26,353 nucleotides of DNA from an uncultured bacterium (lineage in GTDB: Bacteria > Bacillota > Clostridia > Oscillospirales > Acutalibacteraceae): positions 1 to 26,353 of the forward strand of contig CAJMOI010000010.1 of assembly GCA_905215105.1 (NCBI GenBank), written 5' to 3'. The translations under genes and the position numbers were made by a program. Position 1 is the stretch's first letter. Each line of letters begins with the position of its first letter. Below the pieces are notes generated by a model. It saw only the letters and a program-made list of their open reading frames with translations. It was not told the DNA's origin and did not search any database. This document shows positions 1 to 6,399 of this stretch, piece by piece.

Positions 1-646
1 CCGGGGAAACGGAAAAGCCCGCTTCTCCGGTGACACGATCGAAAATCTCCCGGGTACCGCTGCCTTTTTCCCGAAGCAGGAACCGCTGCTGCTGAAACAC
101 CGGAAGGGAAAGGGCTTCCCATGGGGTGAACTGTCCCGCCGCTGTCACCGGCAGCAGCTCGTCCTCCAGAAATTCTTCCCCTACCAGTCCCGGCTCGTGG
201 ACGATTCCCTCCAACACCGCAAAATCCAGGTCATTGCGCAGCAGACGTTTTTCCAGCTGTTCCGACTGCTCCACTACCACCTGCACTTCCGTTTCCGGAT
301 GGTCTTCTCCAAAAGTCCGGACGATTTCCGGCATCATCCGGGAGCCCACCGTGATGCTGCATCCAACCCGCAGCAATCCCCGGGTATTCCATCCCCGCAT
401 TTCCCGGTCCATGTCTCCATACAGGGCATCCATCTGTCGGGCATACTGATAAAACCGCCGTCCTGCCTCAGTGATGGAAAAACGCCGGGAAATCCGGTCA
501 AACAGCCGCACACCGTATTCCTCTTCCAGTTCCCGGATGGCAGCGCTCACCGCAGGCTGGGCCATATACAGCGCCTGGGCTGCCCGGGTCACATTACAGT
601 CATGGTCGCACACCGCCAGAAAAATCCGAATATGGCGCAGCGTCAT
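1..646 (-). CDS. LysR-family transcriptional regulator (3' end cut by window edge)
   Basis: I translated the minus strand from ATG 646 and it stays open to base 1 (215 codons). The N-terminus is a standard LysR winged helix-turn-helix: it opens MTLRHIRIFLAV, then VTRAAQALYMAQPAVSAAI as the recognition helix region, ELEEEYGVRLFDR and the TEAG wing. The following part looks like the LysR effector domain (GLLRVGCSITVGSRMMPEIV, then LEGIV and LREKGSGTREIFD). An AGGAGG at 653-658 sets the start. The C-terminal third lies outside the window. It is divergent from two chromate transporter genes, so local control of that pair is the simplest inference. The effector is unknown. Confidence 0.93.
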   Translation of the reverse strand, partial: MTLRHIRIFLAVCDHDCNVTRAAQALYMAQPAVSAAIRELEEEYGVRLFDRISRRFSITEAGRRFYQYARQMDALYGDMDREMRGWNTRGLLRVGCSITVGSRMMPEIVRTFGEDHPETEVQVVVEQSEQLEKRLLRNDLDFAVLEGIVHEPGLVGEEFLEDELLPVTAAGQFTPWEALSLPVFQQQRFLLREKGSGTREIFDRVTGEAGFSVSP

Positions 647-661
647 CCAATCTCCTCCTGT

Positions 662-738
662 CATAATCATTTGGTTATGGTTCCGATAGAATAATAGTAT
701 TTTTTTTATCAAAGCGCAAGAGGTACAATAGAGCTATT
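662..738. promoter_or_regulatory. Divergent LysR/chromate transporter control region with two dyads
   Basis: The 123-base gap between the LysR start (646) and the transporter start (770) contains a perfect 5-bp dyad AATAG-AG-CTATT at 727-738. It also contains an imperfect one, ATAATCATTTGGTTAT, around 663-678. A -10-like TACAAT (724-729) overlaps the first dyad, but I see no good -35 at the right distance. LysR proteins usually bind T-N11-A dyads between divergent genes, so these are candidate sites. No binding is shown. Confidence 0.4.
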
Positions 739-769
739 AGAAAGTTTTGAAAAAGAAAGGGAGTTCTGT

Positions 770-1369
770 ATGCAAAACCCTCCTGTTCGGGAAAAAGGGC
801 TTTACTGGAAGCTGTTCTGGGCCACTTTTCGCCTCAGCGCCTTCACCTTTGGCGGCGGCTATGTCATCGTTCCTCTGATGCGCCGGGAATTTGTGCTGCA
901 TCTGCACTGGCTTGAAGACGACGAAATGCTGGATCTGACGGCCATCGCCCAGTCCACTCCGGGCGCTATGGCGGTCAACGCTTCGGTGCTGGTGGGATAT
1001 CGGGTCGCGGGAATCCCCGGCGCCTGTATCACCGTACTGGCCACCATCCTGCCGCCCTTCCTCATCCTGTCGGTCATTTCCCTGTTTTACACCCAGTTCC
1101 GGGACAACTGGGTGGTTAATCTGGTTCTCCGGGGAATGCAGGCCGGTGTCGCCGCCGTCATCTGCGATGTGGTGGTCACCATGAGCCGGAGTATTCTCCA
1201 GCTGCGCCGGATTTTACCGGTACTGATGCTCATTGGCGCGTTTATCGCTTCCTGGGTATTCAGCATCAACGTCATCTATATTATCCTGTTCTGTGCCGTT
1301 ATTGGTGCGCTGGACACCTGGCATCGGGAAAAGACCGAAAAGAGCCGGAAGGAGGAGAAAAAGCCGTGA
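770..1369 (+). CDS. Chromate transporter, short CHR-family subunit 1
   Basis: A 199-residue membrane protein of the short, single-domain CHR class, in which two adjacent genes encode the two halves of the transporter. It shows the family's N-terminal signature FTFGGGYVIVPLM (about residues 24-36) and the QSTPGAMAVN motif (about 64-73), followed by several hydrophobic segments. The ATG at 770 follows an AAAGGGAG ribosome site. The stop overlaps the GTG start of the second subunit, so the two are probably translationally coupled. Known family members export chromate or related anions. The true substrate in an anaerobe is uncertain and cannot be read from the sequence. Confidence 0.93.
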   Translation: MQNPPVREKGLYWKLFWATFRLSAFTFGGGYVIVPLMRREFVLHLHWLEDDEMLDLTAIAQSTPGAMAVNASVLVGYRVAGIPGACITVLATILPPFLILSVISLFYTQFRDNWVVNLVLRGMQAGVAAVICDVVVTMSRSILQLRRILPVLMLIGAFIASWVFSINVIYIILFCAVIGALDTWHREKTEKSRKEEKKP

Positions 1370-1929
1370 TCTTTTTACAGCTTTTCTGGAGCTTCTTCCA
1401 AATTGGCCTGTTCAGCATCGGCGGCGGCTATGCAGCCCTTCCTCTGATTCAGGCACAGGTGGTGGATACCTACGGCTGGATGACCATGACGGAATTCACC
1501 GACATCATCACCATTTCTCAAATGACTCCCGGCCCCATTGCTATCAACGCCGCCACCTTTGTGGGAACCCGCATTGCCGGGCCGGCCGGAGCGGCTGTCG
1601 CCACCTTTGGCTGTATTTTCCCCTCCTGTATCATCGTGCTGACTCTTGCGTTTATTTACTACAAATACCGGAATCTGACCATGGTGCAGGGAACCCTGAA
1701 AGGGCTTCAGCCCGCCGTTGTGGCGCTGATTGCCTCGGCGGGGCTGTCCATTCTGGTCATGGCCTTTTTCCCGGCGGGAGAAATCGTCTTTTCCGCCGAT
1801 GCGGTGGACATTCTGGCCGTGGTCATTTTCGCCGCCGCTTTCGCGGTACTGCGAATCTGGAAGCCCAATCCCATTTGGGTCATGTGCGGCGCGGGCGCTG
1901 CGGGATTGATTCTCTATTCGATTTTCTGA
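1366..1929 (+). CDS. Chromate transporter, short CHR-family subunit 2
   Basis: A 187-residue partner of the preceding gene, with the same fold signatures FSIGGGYAALPLI near the N-terminus and ISQMTPGPIAINAATFVG around residues 51-68. It starts at GTG 1366 inside the TGA of the upstream gene, with GGAGGAG at 1351-1357 as the ribosome site. The two subunits presumably form a heterodimer, as in other paired CHR proteins. Its last 16 bases overlap the 3' end of the convergent ABC-F gene, which leaves no room for a separate terminator. Confidence 0.93.
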   Translation: MIFLQLFWSFFQIGLFSIGGGYAALPLIQAQVVDTYGWMTMTEFTDIITISQMTPGPIAINAATFVGTRIAGPAGAAVATFGCIFPSCIIVLTLAFIYYKYRNLTMVQGTLKGLQPAVVALIASAGLSILVMAFFPAGEIVFSADAVDILAVVIFAAAFAVLRIWKPNPIWVMCGAGAAGLILYSIF

Positions 1930-3545
1930 TTTCTTTTGATTGCCAGCAGGCGTTGGAATTCCTCTTCCAGCGCCTGTTTTTCTTTTTCCGGTGCTGTAGA
2001 AAGCGCGGAAATCGTCCGGGCAATCTGCAATTCCAGCACCGCCCGGTCAATCTGCTCTCTTCCCTGCCGGGGCTGTTTCTGTTCCCACTGGGTCAGTGTT
2101 CCTTCAAAGGATACCAGCTTTTTTCCCTCGATTTTCAGAATCCGGTCCGCACAGCCGTCCACAAACGCCCGGTCATGAGAAACAAAGAGCACTGTTCCCG
2201 GATAATCCCGCACCAGCGTCTGGACTGCTGCCACCGATTCCAAATCCAGATAGTTGGTAGCCTCGTCCAGCAACAGGATATTGCAGGGGGAACCCATCAG
2301 CCGAGCCAACAGCATTTTTACCCGCTGGCCGCCGCTGAGGGTGCCGGTTTTCTGAAAAATCTGTTCCCGGGTAAAGAGCAATTGGGCCAGCATTCGTCGC
2401 ATTACCGTTTCACTCTGCACAGCCGTTTCCATAACGGTCTCCAGTACGGTTTTTTCCGGGTCACAGTCCTTCAGTTCCTGGCGGAACCATCCAATTTTCC
2501 CTTTCGGCGCAATCCGAATTTCCGGAGCACCTTCTGCAATTCGCGTCAGCAGGGTGGTTTTTCCTGCACCATTAGGCCCTACCAAAGCGGTTTTGCTGCC
2601 CCGGGGGATTTCAAAAGACGCTTTTTCCAACAGAATTCGGTTTCCATACGCCAGACACAGGTTTTTTCCGGAAATGACCACCCTGTTTTCCGGCGGGTCT
2701 GTCAGAGTAAAGTCCAGCCGAACTTCCGAAAGCTCCCGGGGCTTTTCCCGGACCTCCAACCGAGCCAGACGGGACTCAATGGCTTTCTGTGCACCGGAAA
2801 GCTTTTCGGATTTTTCCTCCGCTGCCCGTCGGTGCAGTCTGGCCTCTGAATTTCCCATTCTGCCCGGCGCTTTTCGCACGGAAGCGGAGCGCCGGGCCTG
2901 TTGTGCAGCCGCTTCCGTCAACCGGTCCCGTTCTTTTCGATACGCCTCATATTCCTGCTGTTGGCGGGCCATCTCCTTCTCCCGCTGCCGGAGACAATCA
3001 GAGAAATTGCCCATATAGATTTGAATTTTGCCATCCTGCACCCAGATGATTTTTCGGCAAAGTTCATCCAACAAACGGCGGTCATGACTCACCAGCAGGA
3101 ATGCTCCGCTGTTCTCGATGGCCTTTCTGCAAAGAGCAATTCCCTCTTCATCCAGATTGGCGGTGGGTTCATCCGCAAATAACAGCGCTGGTGTCTCTTC
3201 CAAAGCAGCCAGTCCCAACCGGGTTTCCTCTCCGCCGCTGAGAGTAGTGCGGCCTGTTTTTCCTTTCAGCCCCCATTTTCGGACAGCCTGCCCCTTGAGA
3301 GCGGCCGTTTCCCGGTTCATCTGACGAAAATAGGACACCGGTACAAAACGCCGGATACTGCCCATGTCAGGGAGCAGTTTTCCGGAAAGCAATTCCAGCA
3401 GCGTGGTTTTTCCCGCTCCGTTCCGGCCCACAATTCCAATCCGGTCCCCTTGGTAAATTTCCAGATGGTCAAACGCAAGAATCAGCTGTCCCCCCAGCGA
3501 TTTTTGAACCTGACTGGCTGTCAGCAAAAGTTTTCTTTCAGACAT
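1914..3545 (-). CDS. ABC-F family ATPase, antibiotic-resistance (ribosome protection) type
   Basis: A 543-residue soluble protein with two ABC domains and no membrane segments, which defines ABC-F. Domain 1 has Walker A GRNGAGKTT, signature LSGGEETRLGLAA and Walker B LLFADEPTANLD. A charged inter-domain linker follows (EKEMARQQQEYEAYRKERDR, then SVRKAPGRMGNSEARLHRR). Domain 2 has Walker A GPNGAGKTT, signature LSGGQRVKMLLARL and Walker B ILLLDEATNYLD. A Gln/Glu-rich helical C-terminal tail ends the protein. The linker style resembles the Vga/Lsa/Sal-like resistance groups, members of which displace lincosamides, streptogramins or pleuromutilins from the ribosome. The substrate here is an inference. 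I chose ATG 3545 because AGGAGG sits 8 bases upstream. The frame stays open further upstream to 3710 but lacks a start with a ribosome site. The leader (3546-3771) argues for drug-induced attenuation. Confidence 0.9.
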   Translation of the reverse strand: MSERKLLLTASQVQKSLGGQLILAFDHLEIYQGDRIGIVGRNGAGKTTLLELLSGKLLPDMGSIRRFVPVSYFRQMNRETAALKGQAVRKWGLKGKTGRTTLSGGEETRLGLAALEETPALLFADEPTANLDEEGIALCRKAIENSGAFLLVSHDRRLLDELCRKIIWVQDGKIQIYMGNFSDCLRQREKEMARQQQEYEAYRKERDRLTEAAAQQARRSASVRKAPGRMGNSEARLHRRAAEEKSEKLSGAQKAIESRLARLEVREKPRELSEVRLDFTLTDPPENRVVISGKNLCLAYGNRILLEKASFEIPRGSKTALVGPNGAGKTTLLTRIAEGAPEIRIAPKGKIGWFRQELKDCDPEKTVLETVMETAVQSETVMRRMLAQLLFTREQIFQKTGTLSGGQRVKMLLARLMGSPCNILLLDEATNYLDLESVAAVQTLVRDYPGTVLFVSHDRAFVDGCADRILKIEGKKLVSFEGTLTQWEQKQPRQGREQIDRAVLELQIARTISALSTAPEKEKQALEEEFQRLLAIKRNQKIE

Positions 3546-3572
3546 AAAAAAAGCCTCCTGTCCGGCAGGAGG
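3546..3572 (-). terminator. Attenuator hairpin that buries the ABC-F Shine-Dalgarno
   Basis: Read on the minus strand, CCTCCTG-CCGGA-CAGGAGG forms a perfect 7-bp stem with a 5-base loop (3572-3554). A run of seven T (3552-3546) follows and runs straight into the ATG. The 3' arm contains the AGGAGG ribosome site of the ABC-F gene. One structure could therefore both terminate transcription and block initiation. Confidence 0.75.
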
Positions 3573-3728
3573 TTGGAAAAAACGCGGCACAGGCCAACAA
3601 CAGCCCGGAAATTTCTCCCAGCCTGTCCGGCAAATAAAACAGATTTTTTGCAATGCTGCTTTTCCCAACACAAACAAAGGGCCCCGGCCCTTTCCCGCCA
3701 TTTGATACAAAATGGATGTGTGAAAAAA

Positions 3729-3743
3729 TCAGCAAATGCGCAT
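3729..3743 (-). CDS. Candidate 4-residue leader peptide (MRIC) of the ABC-F gene
   Basis: ATG CGC ATT TGC TGA lies about 28 bases into the predicted transcript. The nearest purine-rich ribosome site (GAAAGGA, 3759-3765) is about 15 bases away, rather far. Very short leader peptides are typical of macrolide- and lincosamide-inducible genes. This one is only a candidate. Confidence 0.3.
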   Translation of the reverse strand: MRIC

Positions 3744-3777
3744 GTTTCGAAATACCGTTCCTTTCTCTGTTTGTTTC

Positions 3778-3806
3778 AGTGTAGCACAGAACCGGTGCTT
3801 TGGCAA
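3778..3806 (-). promoter_or_regulatory. Promoter of the ABC-F gene
   Basis: On the minus strand TTGCCA (3806-3801), a 17-base spacer and TACACT (3783-3778) form a good sigma-A promoter. It lies about 235 bases upstream of the ABC-F start codon, leaving the long leader described above. Confidence 0.6.
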
Positions 3807-3841
3807 GAAAAAACAGGACCGGCTGTCAAAACCGGTCCTGT
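3807..3841 (-). terminator. Intrinsic terminator of the surface protein gene
   Basis: A perfect 9-bp stem, CAGGACCGG (3840-3832) with CCGGTCCTG (3822-3814), is followed on the minus strand by a run of six T. It lies 18 bases beyond the stop codon of the 3859-4698 gene and directly abuts the -35 element of the ABC-F promoter. Confidence 0.85.
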
Positions 3842-3858
3842 AGGATTTCAAAGGAGAT

Positions 3859-4698
3859 TTATTCTTTGTCGTCTCCGTCATCGGGGAGATTGATTTCCGC
3901 AGTATCGCTCATGGGGTCTGCGGGGGTCTGGCTGACGGTGTATCCGTCGTCGTCCTCAGAGACAAACAGCTCCTTGGAACCTGCTTTTTTCGCTGCCATA
4001 GCGGGACGGATAAACTGGAGATACACCACCGTGCCCAGTCCGGCAACCCCCAGCACGATCATGGCAATGCCACCGAAGAAGAGCAGCGGGCTGCCGCTGT
4101 TGCCTGCGGCTGCGGCCTTACTGGAAGATTCCTCAGAGGATTCTCCGCTTTCACCGGATTCCTCCGTTTCACCGGGAATCGGCAGGCTGCTGATGACAGA
4201 GCCGTCGTTTACCAGATCGGAGTTGTCGTCATCACCGAAGTCGGGACTGCTGTTCTGAGGATCCTGGGTCTGAGAAGTGGTTCCACCCTGATTTCCGCTC
4301 CAGGTTGGGTCGGAGTCCGGGGTAGGCATGGGACGGTAAGTCGGTGTCGGTGTGGAATCGGGAGTGGGATCGACTGTGGGCGTGCTATCAGGTTTCTCTG
4401 TAGGAGCCTGTGTAGGTTTCTCTGTGGGCGCGGGCTTTTCCGTGGGGGTAGGGGTAGAAATGGGTTTCTCTGTGGGCACAGGCTTTTCCGTGGGAGTGGG
4501 AGTCTGGACCGGTTCTTCCGTGGGATCGGGGGTAGGTTCCACAGGCGGATTTTCCTCGTCCTTGGTAACTGTCCCGTTGGTGTATGTATTCTCTGCCGTA
4601 TCGGGTTCATAACCGAAAACCGTTACACAGCAGACTGAAATCATCAGCACCAGCGCGGCTGACGCTGCCAGTAAACGGATCAATGCTCGTTTCTGCAT
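3859..4698 (-). CDS. Membrane-anchored surface protein with Pro/Thr-rich tandem repeats (unknown function)
   Basis: A 279-residue protein with no enzymatic domain that I recognise. Residues 1-29 look like a signal peptide (MQKRALIRLLAASAALVLMI, then SVCCVTVFG). Residues 51-132 form a Pro/Thr/Glu/Lys linker with two 16-residue repeats (TPTPTEKPVPTEKPIS at 66-81 and TPTPTEKPAPTEKPTQ at 82-97). Residues 153-193 are acidic and Ser-rich, 204-230 form one transmembrane segment, and 231-279 are an acidic, presumably cytoplasmic tail. Such a layout suggests a wall-spanning stalk or spacer. A longer reading from ATG 4719 exists, but that codon lies upstream of and runs into the AGGAGG site that serves ATG 4698, so I use 4698. 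It is monocistronic, with its own promoter and terminator. Confidence 0.8.
   Translation of the reverse strand: MQKRALIRLLAASAALVLMISVCCVTVFGYEPDTAENTYTNGTVTKDEENPPVEPTPDPTEEPVQTPTPTEKPVPTEKPISTPTPTEKPAPTEKPTQAPTEKPDSTPTVDPTPDSTPTPTYRPMPTPDSDPTWSGNQGGTTSQTQDPQNSSPDFGDDDNSDLVNDGSVISSLPIPGETEESGESGESSEESSSKAAAAGNSGSPLLFFGGIAMIVLGVAGLGTVVYLQFIRPAMAAKKAGSKELFVSEDDDGYTVSQTPADPMSDTAEINLPDDGDDKE
4408..4503 (-). repeat. Two tandem 48-bp units encoding a TPTPTEKPxPTEKP repeat
   Basis: Two adjacent 48-base units encode the 16-residue repeats at residues 66-81 and 82-97 of the surface protein. Shorter PTEKP echoes continue to about residue 103. Such in-frame repeats can expand or contract without breaking the gene. 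Confidence 0.8.
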
Positions 4699-4741
4699 TT
4701 CAATCAAAACCTCCTGCAATTTCTAAATGAATTCTCATATT

Positions 4742-4770
4742 ATCATACACGAAAATCAGACGGATTACAA
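4742..4770 (-). promoter_or_regulatory. Promoter of the surface protein gene
   Basis: On the minus strand TTGTAA (4770-4765), a 17-base spacer and TATGAT (4747-4742) lie 44 bases upstream of the ATG at 4698. Confidence 0.55.
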
Positions 4771-4853
4771 CTAGAAAAGCAAAGAACAGAGAAAGTTTCT
4801 CCTGAACCTGAAAGCGCTGCTGTTTAAACAAAGCCATAAACACACCGCTGTTA

Positions 4854-5594
4854 TCAGGATTCTTTTATCTTTTCCAGTAAATCCAACATTTCGCTCCACT
4901 GATGAATATGAACATGCTCACAGACCGGGGGGCTTTCGTGGGAACCGTCCCGATTCCCTTTTTCCAGATCATTGTCATACCAGATGGGATAGATGCCCAC
5001 CTGTGCGGCGCCTTCAATATCCGCTTTCGGATTATCGCCGCAATACCAGACCTCTTCCCCGCGAAGACCGGCCTTTTGCAATGCGATTTCAAACAACAGG
5101 GGGTTGGGCTTTCGCACCAGATAATCGCTGGAGGTCATGACGAATTCAAATTGATTTTCCGGCAGCAGCCGGTTGAGCCGTCTGGTCAAAGCCTCTCCCG
5201 ACCACATCAGGTTGCTGATCACGGCAGTCCTGATACCGTTTTCTCGCAGATACTCCAGCATTTTGTCCGTTTCCGGCATCATGGCCCCGATGGAGGCCGC
5301 ATCCCAGAAAACCGTCTCCATTTCAAGGGGCGTCAGGGAAAGTTCAATTCCAAGAGATTCATACAGCACCCGGTTACAGACCTGCCCGCAGATCTCATAT
5401 CCCATTTTGCGGATGCTTCCGATATGTTCGCCGAAAATCCGCTCTGTACCCTTCTGCACGTCTGCAATGGTGCAGTGGTTTGGGTTCTTCACCGCATATT
5501 TCAGCAATTCCTCATTTCCTCTCACCGGGTCCCAGCCGGGCTCACATAAAAGGGTATGGCCATAATCAAACAGTATCATCTTTGGATATTTCAT
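4854..5594 (-). CDS. HAD-superfamily hydrolase
   Basis: A 246-residue cytoplasmic HAD-fold protein, probably a small-molecule phosphatase of the YjjG/HAD-IA type. Motif I is MILFDYGHTLL (residues 6-16), with the nucleophile Asp10. Motif II is TAVISN, motif III the Lys in VRKPNPLLFEIAL, and motif IV GDNPKADIEGA. A helical cap lies between motifs I and II. Most HAD phosphatases carry a second acid two residues after the nucleophile (DxD). Here that position is Gly (D-Y-G), so the usual general acid/base is missing. The substrate is unknown. The ATG at 5594 has an AGGAG about 13 bases upstream. It is transcribed alone, divergently from a GNAT gene. Confidence 0.85.
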   Translation of the reverse strand: MKYPKMILFDYGHTLLCEPGWDPVRGNEELLKYAVKNPNHCTIADVQKGTERIFGEHIGSIRKMGYEICGQVCNRVLYESLGIELSLTPLEMETVFWDAASIGAMMPETDKMLEYLRENGIRTAVISNLMWSGEALTRRLNRLLPENQFEFVMTSSDYLVRKPNPLLFEIALQKAGLRGEEVWYCGDNPKADIEGAAQVGIYPIWYDNDLEKGNRDGSHESPPVCEHVHIHQWSEMLDLLEKIKES

Positions 5595-5622
5595 ATGATT
5601 TCTTCAACTCCTCTTTCCTGCT

Positions 5623-5631
5623 ATTGTATCA
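5623..5631 (-). promoter_or_regulatory. Candidate extended -10 promoter of the HAD hydrolase gene
   Basis: TGATACAAT on the minus strand is an extended -10 (TGn-TACAAT) 28 bases upstream of the ATG at 5594. No clear -35 accompanies it. Confidence 0.35.
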
Positions 5632-5697
5632 TACCCCTTTCCCTTTTTCCATTCTCTTGTGCTTGTTCTAAGCAATAAGAAATGAGCTTCATACCGG

Positions 5698-5726
5698 TTG
5701 ACAGAAAACATCCTCTTCGATATGCT
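5698..5726 (+). promoter_or_regulatory. Promoter of the GNAT gene at 5764
   Basis: TTGACA (5698-5703), a 17-base spacer and TATGCT (5721-5726) precede the start codon by 37 bases. The TTG of this -35 box could be misread as a start codon of a longer ORF. Confidence 0.65.
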
Positions 5727-5763
5727 TGTATTGGATATTATTTTTTGGAAAAGGAGTGTACCC

Positions 5764-6291
5764 ATGAATTTTTTGATGCACACCGGAAAAGCCGAAAGCT
5801 TTGACCCGGTTTTTTCTCTGATGGAACAGGCTTTCCCTCCCTGCGAGCACCGGAACCGGGAAGGCCAGCTTCGCGTGGCAAAACATCCGGCCTACAGCTA
5901 TCGCATTCTTGAAGACGAACAGGGAGCGTTTCTGGGGTTTCTGGCAGTGTGGCATTTTGGGAGCTTCCGATTTGCGGAGCACTTTGCCGTCAATGAAAAG
6001 ACCCGGGGCATGGGCATCGGTTCCCGGGCATTGCGGCGCTGGCTGGAAGAAGAGGACACCCCCGCCGTATTGGAAGTAGAGTTTCCCGAAACGGACATTG
6101 CCCGACGGCGAATCGGCTTTTACCAGCGTCTGGGCTTTGTTCTCAATGAATTCCCCTATTTACAGCCCGCCATGCAGTCCGGGCAGCCGCCGGTTCCCCT
6201 GAAAATCATGAGCTGGCCCGGCAGTCTGTCAGAATCAGAATTTGAACCCATGAAACAGACGATTTATGCCCAGGTGTATGGAGTAGAATAA
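5764..6291 (+). CDS. GNAT-family N-acetyltransferase
   Basis: A 175-residue single-domain acetyltransferase. The acetyl-CoA binding motif A is visible as HFAVNEKTRGMGIGSRALRR, with the R-G-M-G-I-G pyrophosphate loop. Motif B is RRIGFYQRLGFVLNEF, the usual F-Y-x-x-x-G-F pattern. The substrate cannot be told from the sequence. I chose ATG 5764 because AAGGAG (5751-5756) sits 7 bases upstream. A longer reading from TTG 5698 starts inside the -35 box and is rejected. The gene stands alone between its own promoter and a strong terminator. Confidence 0.85.
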   Translation: MNFLMHTGKAESFDPVFSLMEQAFPPCEHRNREGQLRVAKHPAYSYRILEDEQGAFLGFLAVWHFGSFRFAEHFAVNEKTRGMGIGSRALRRWLEEEDTPAVLEVEFPETDIARRRIGFYQRLGFVLNEFPYLQPAMQSGQPPVPLKIMSWPGSLSESEFEPMKQTIYAQVYGVE

Positions 6292-6308
6292 CATCCATAT
6301 CGGAGAAA

Positions 6309-6342
6309 GGGAGCAGATGGATTTTCCACCTGCTCCCCTTTT
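6309..6342 (+). terminator. Terminator after the GNAT gene, possibly bidirectional
   Basis: GGGAGCAG (6309-6316) pairs with CTGCTCCC (6330-6337), extended by an inner TGG/CCA stack and followed by CTTTTC. The DUF1846 gene converges on it from the other side, so it may serve both genes. Confidence 0.75.
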
Positions 6343-6399
6343 CATCGGAGTGTTCTATTTGAATCAGCTGCCGGTTCACAGCAAAGCTTCTATTGCCCC

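Larger units (their letters stand above)
3546..3771 (-). promoter_or_regulatory. ABC-F leader with mutually exclusive hairpins (ribosome-mediated attenuation)
   Basis: This roughly 226-base untranslated leader holds three relevant elements. The first is a small candidate leader ORF (3743-3729). The second is a 7-bp GC-rich hairpin at 3676-3693 (AAAGGGC stem). The third is an 11-base direct repeat, CCTGTCCGGCA on the plus strand, at 3622-3632 and 3557-3567. The upstream copy can pair (CCGG-A-CAGG with CCTGCCGG) with the 5' arm of the terminator at 3546-3572, giving an antiterminator. ABC-F resistance genes in Firmicutes are known to be induced this way by stalled ribosomes. The alternative pairings were found by eye, with no folding energies. 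Confidence 0.6.

Noticed and set aside
1233..2849. A 538-codon open frame on the plus strand
   Set aside because: It overlaps both a chromate transporter gene and the antisense of the ABC-F gene. Its composition (Arg/His/Cys-rich start) is typical of a shadow frame.
3546..3710. A 55-residue N-terminal extension of the ABC-F protein from TTG 3710
   Set aside because: It has no ribosome site, its sequence does not resemble the family, and it would cover the attenuator hairpin. ATG 3545 has an ideal AGGAGG.
4408..4503. CRISPR array
   Set aside because: The repeats are in-frame coding repeats of a Pro/Thr stalk, directly adjacent without unique spacers.
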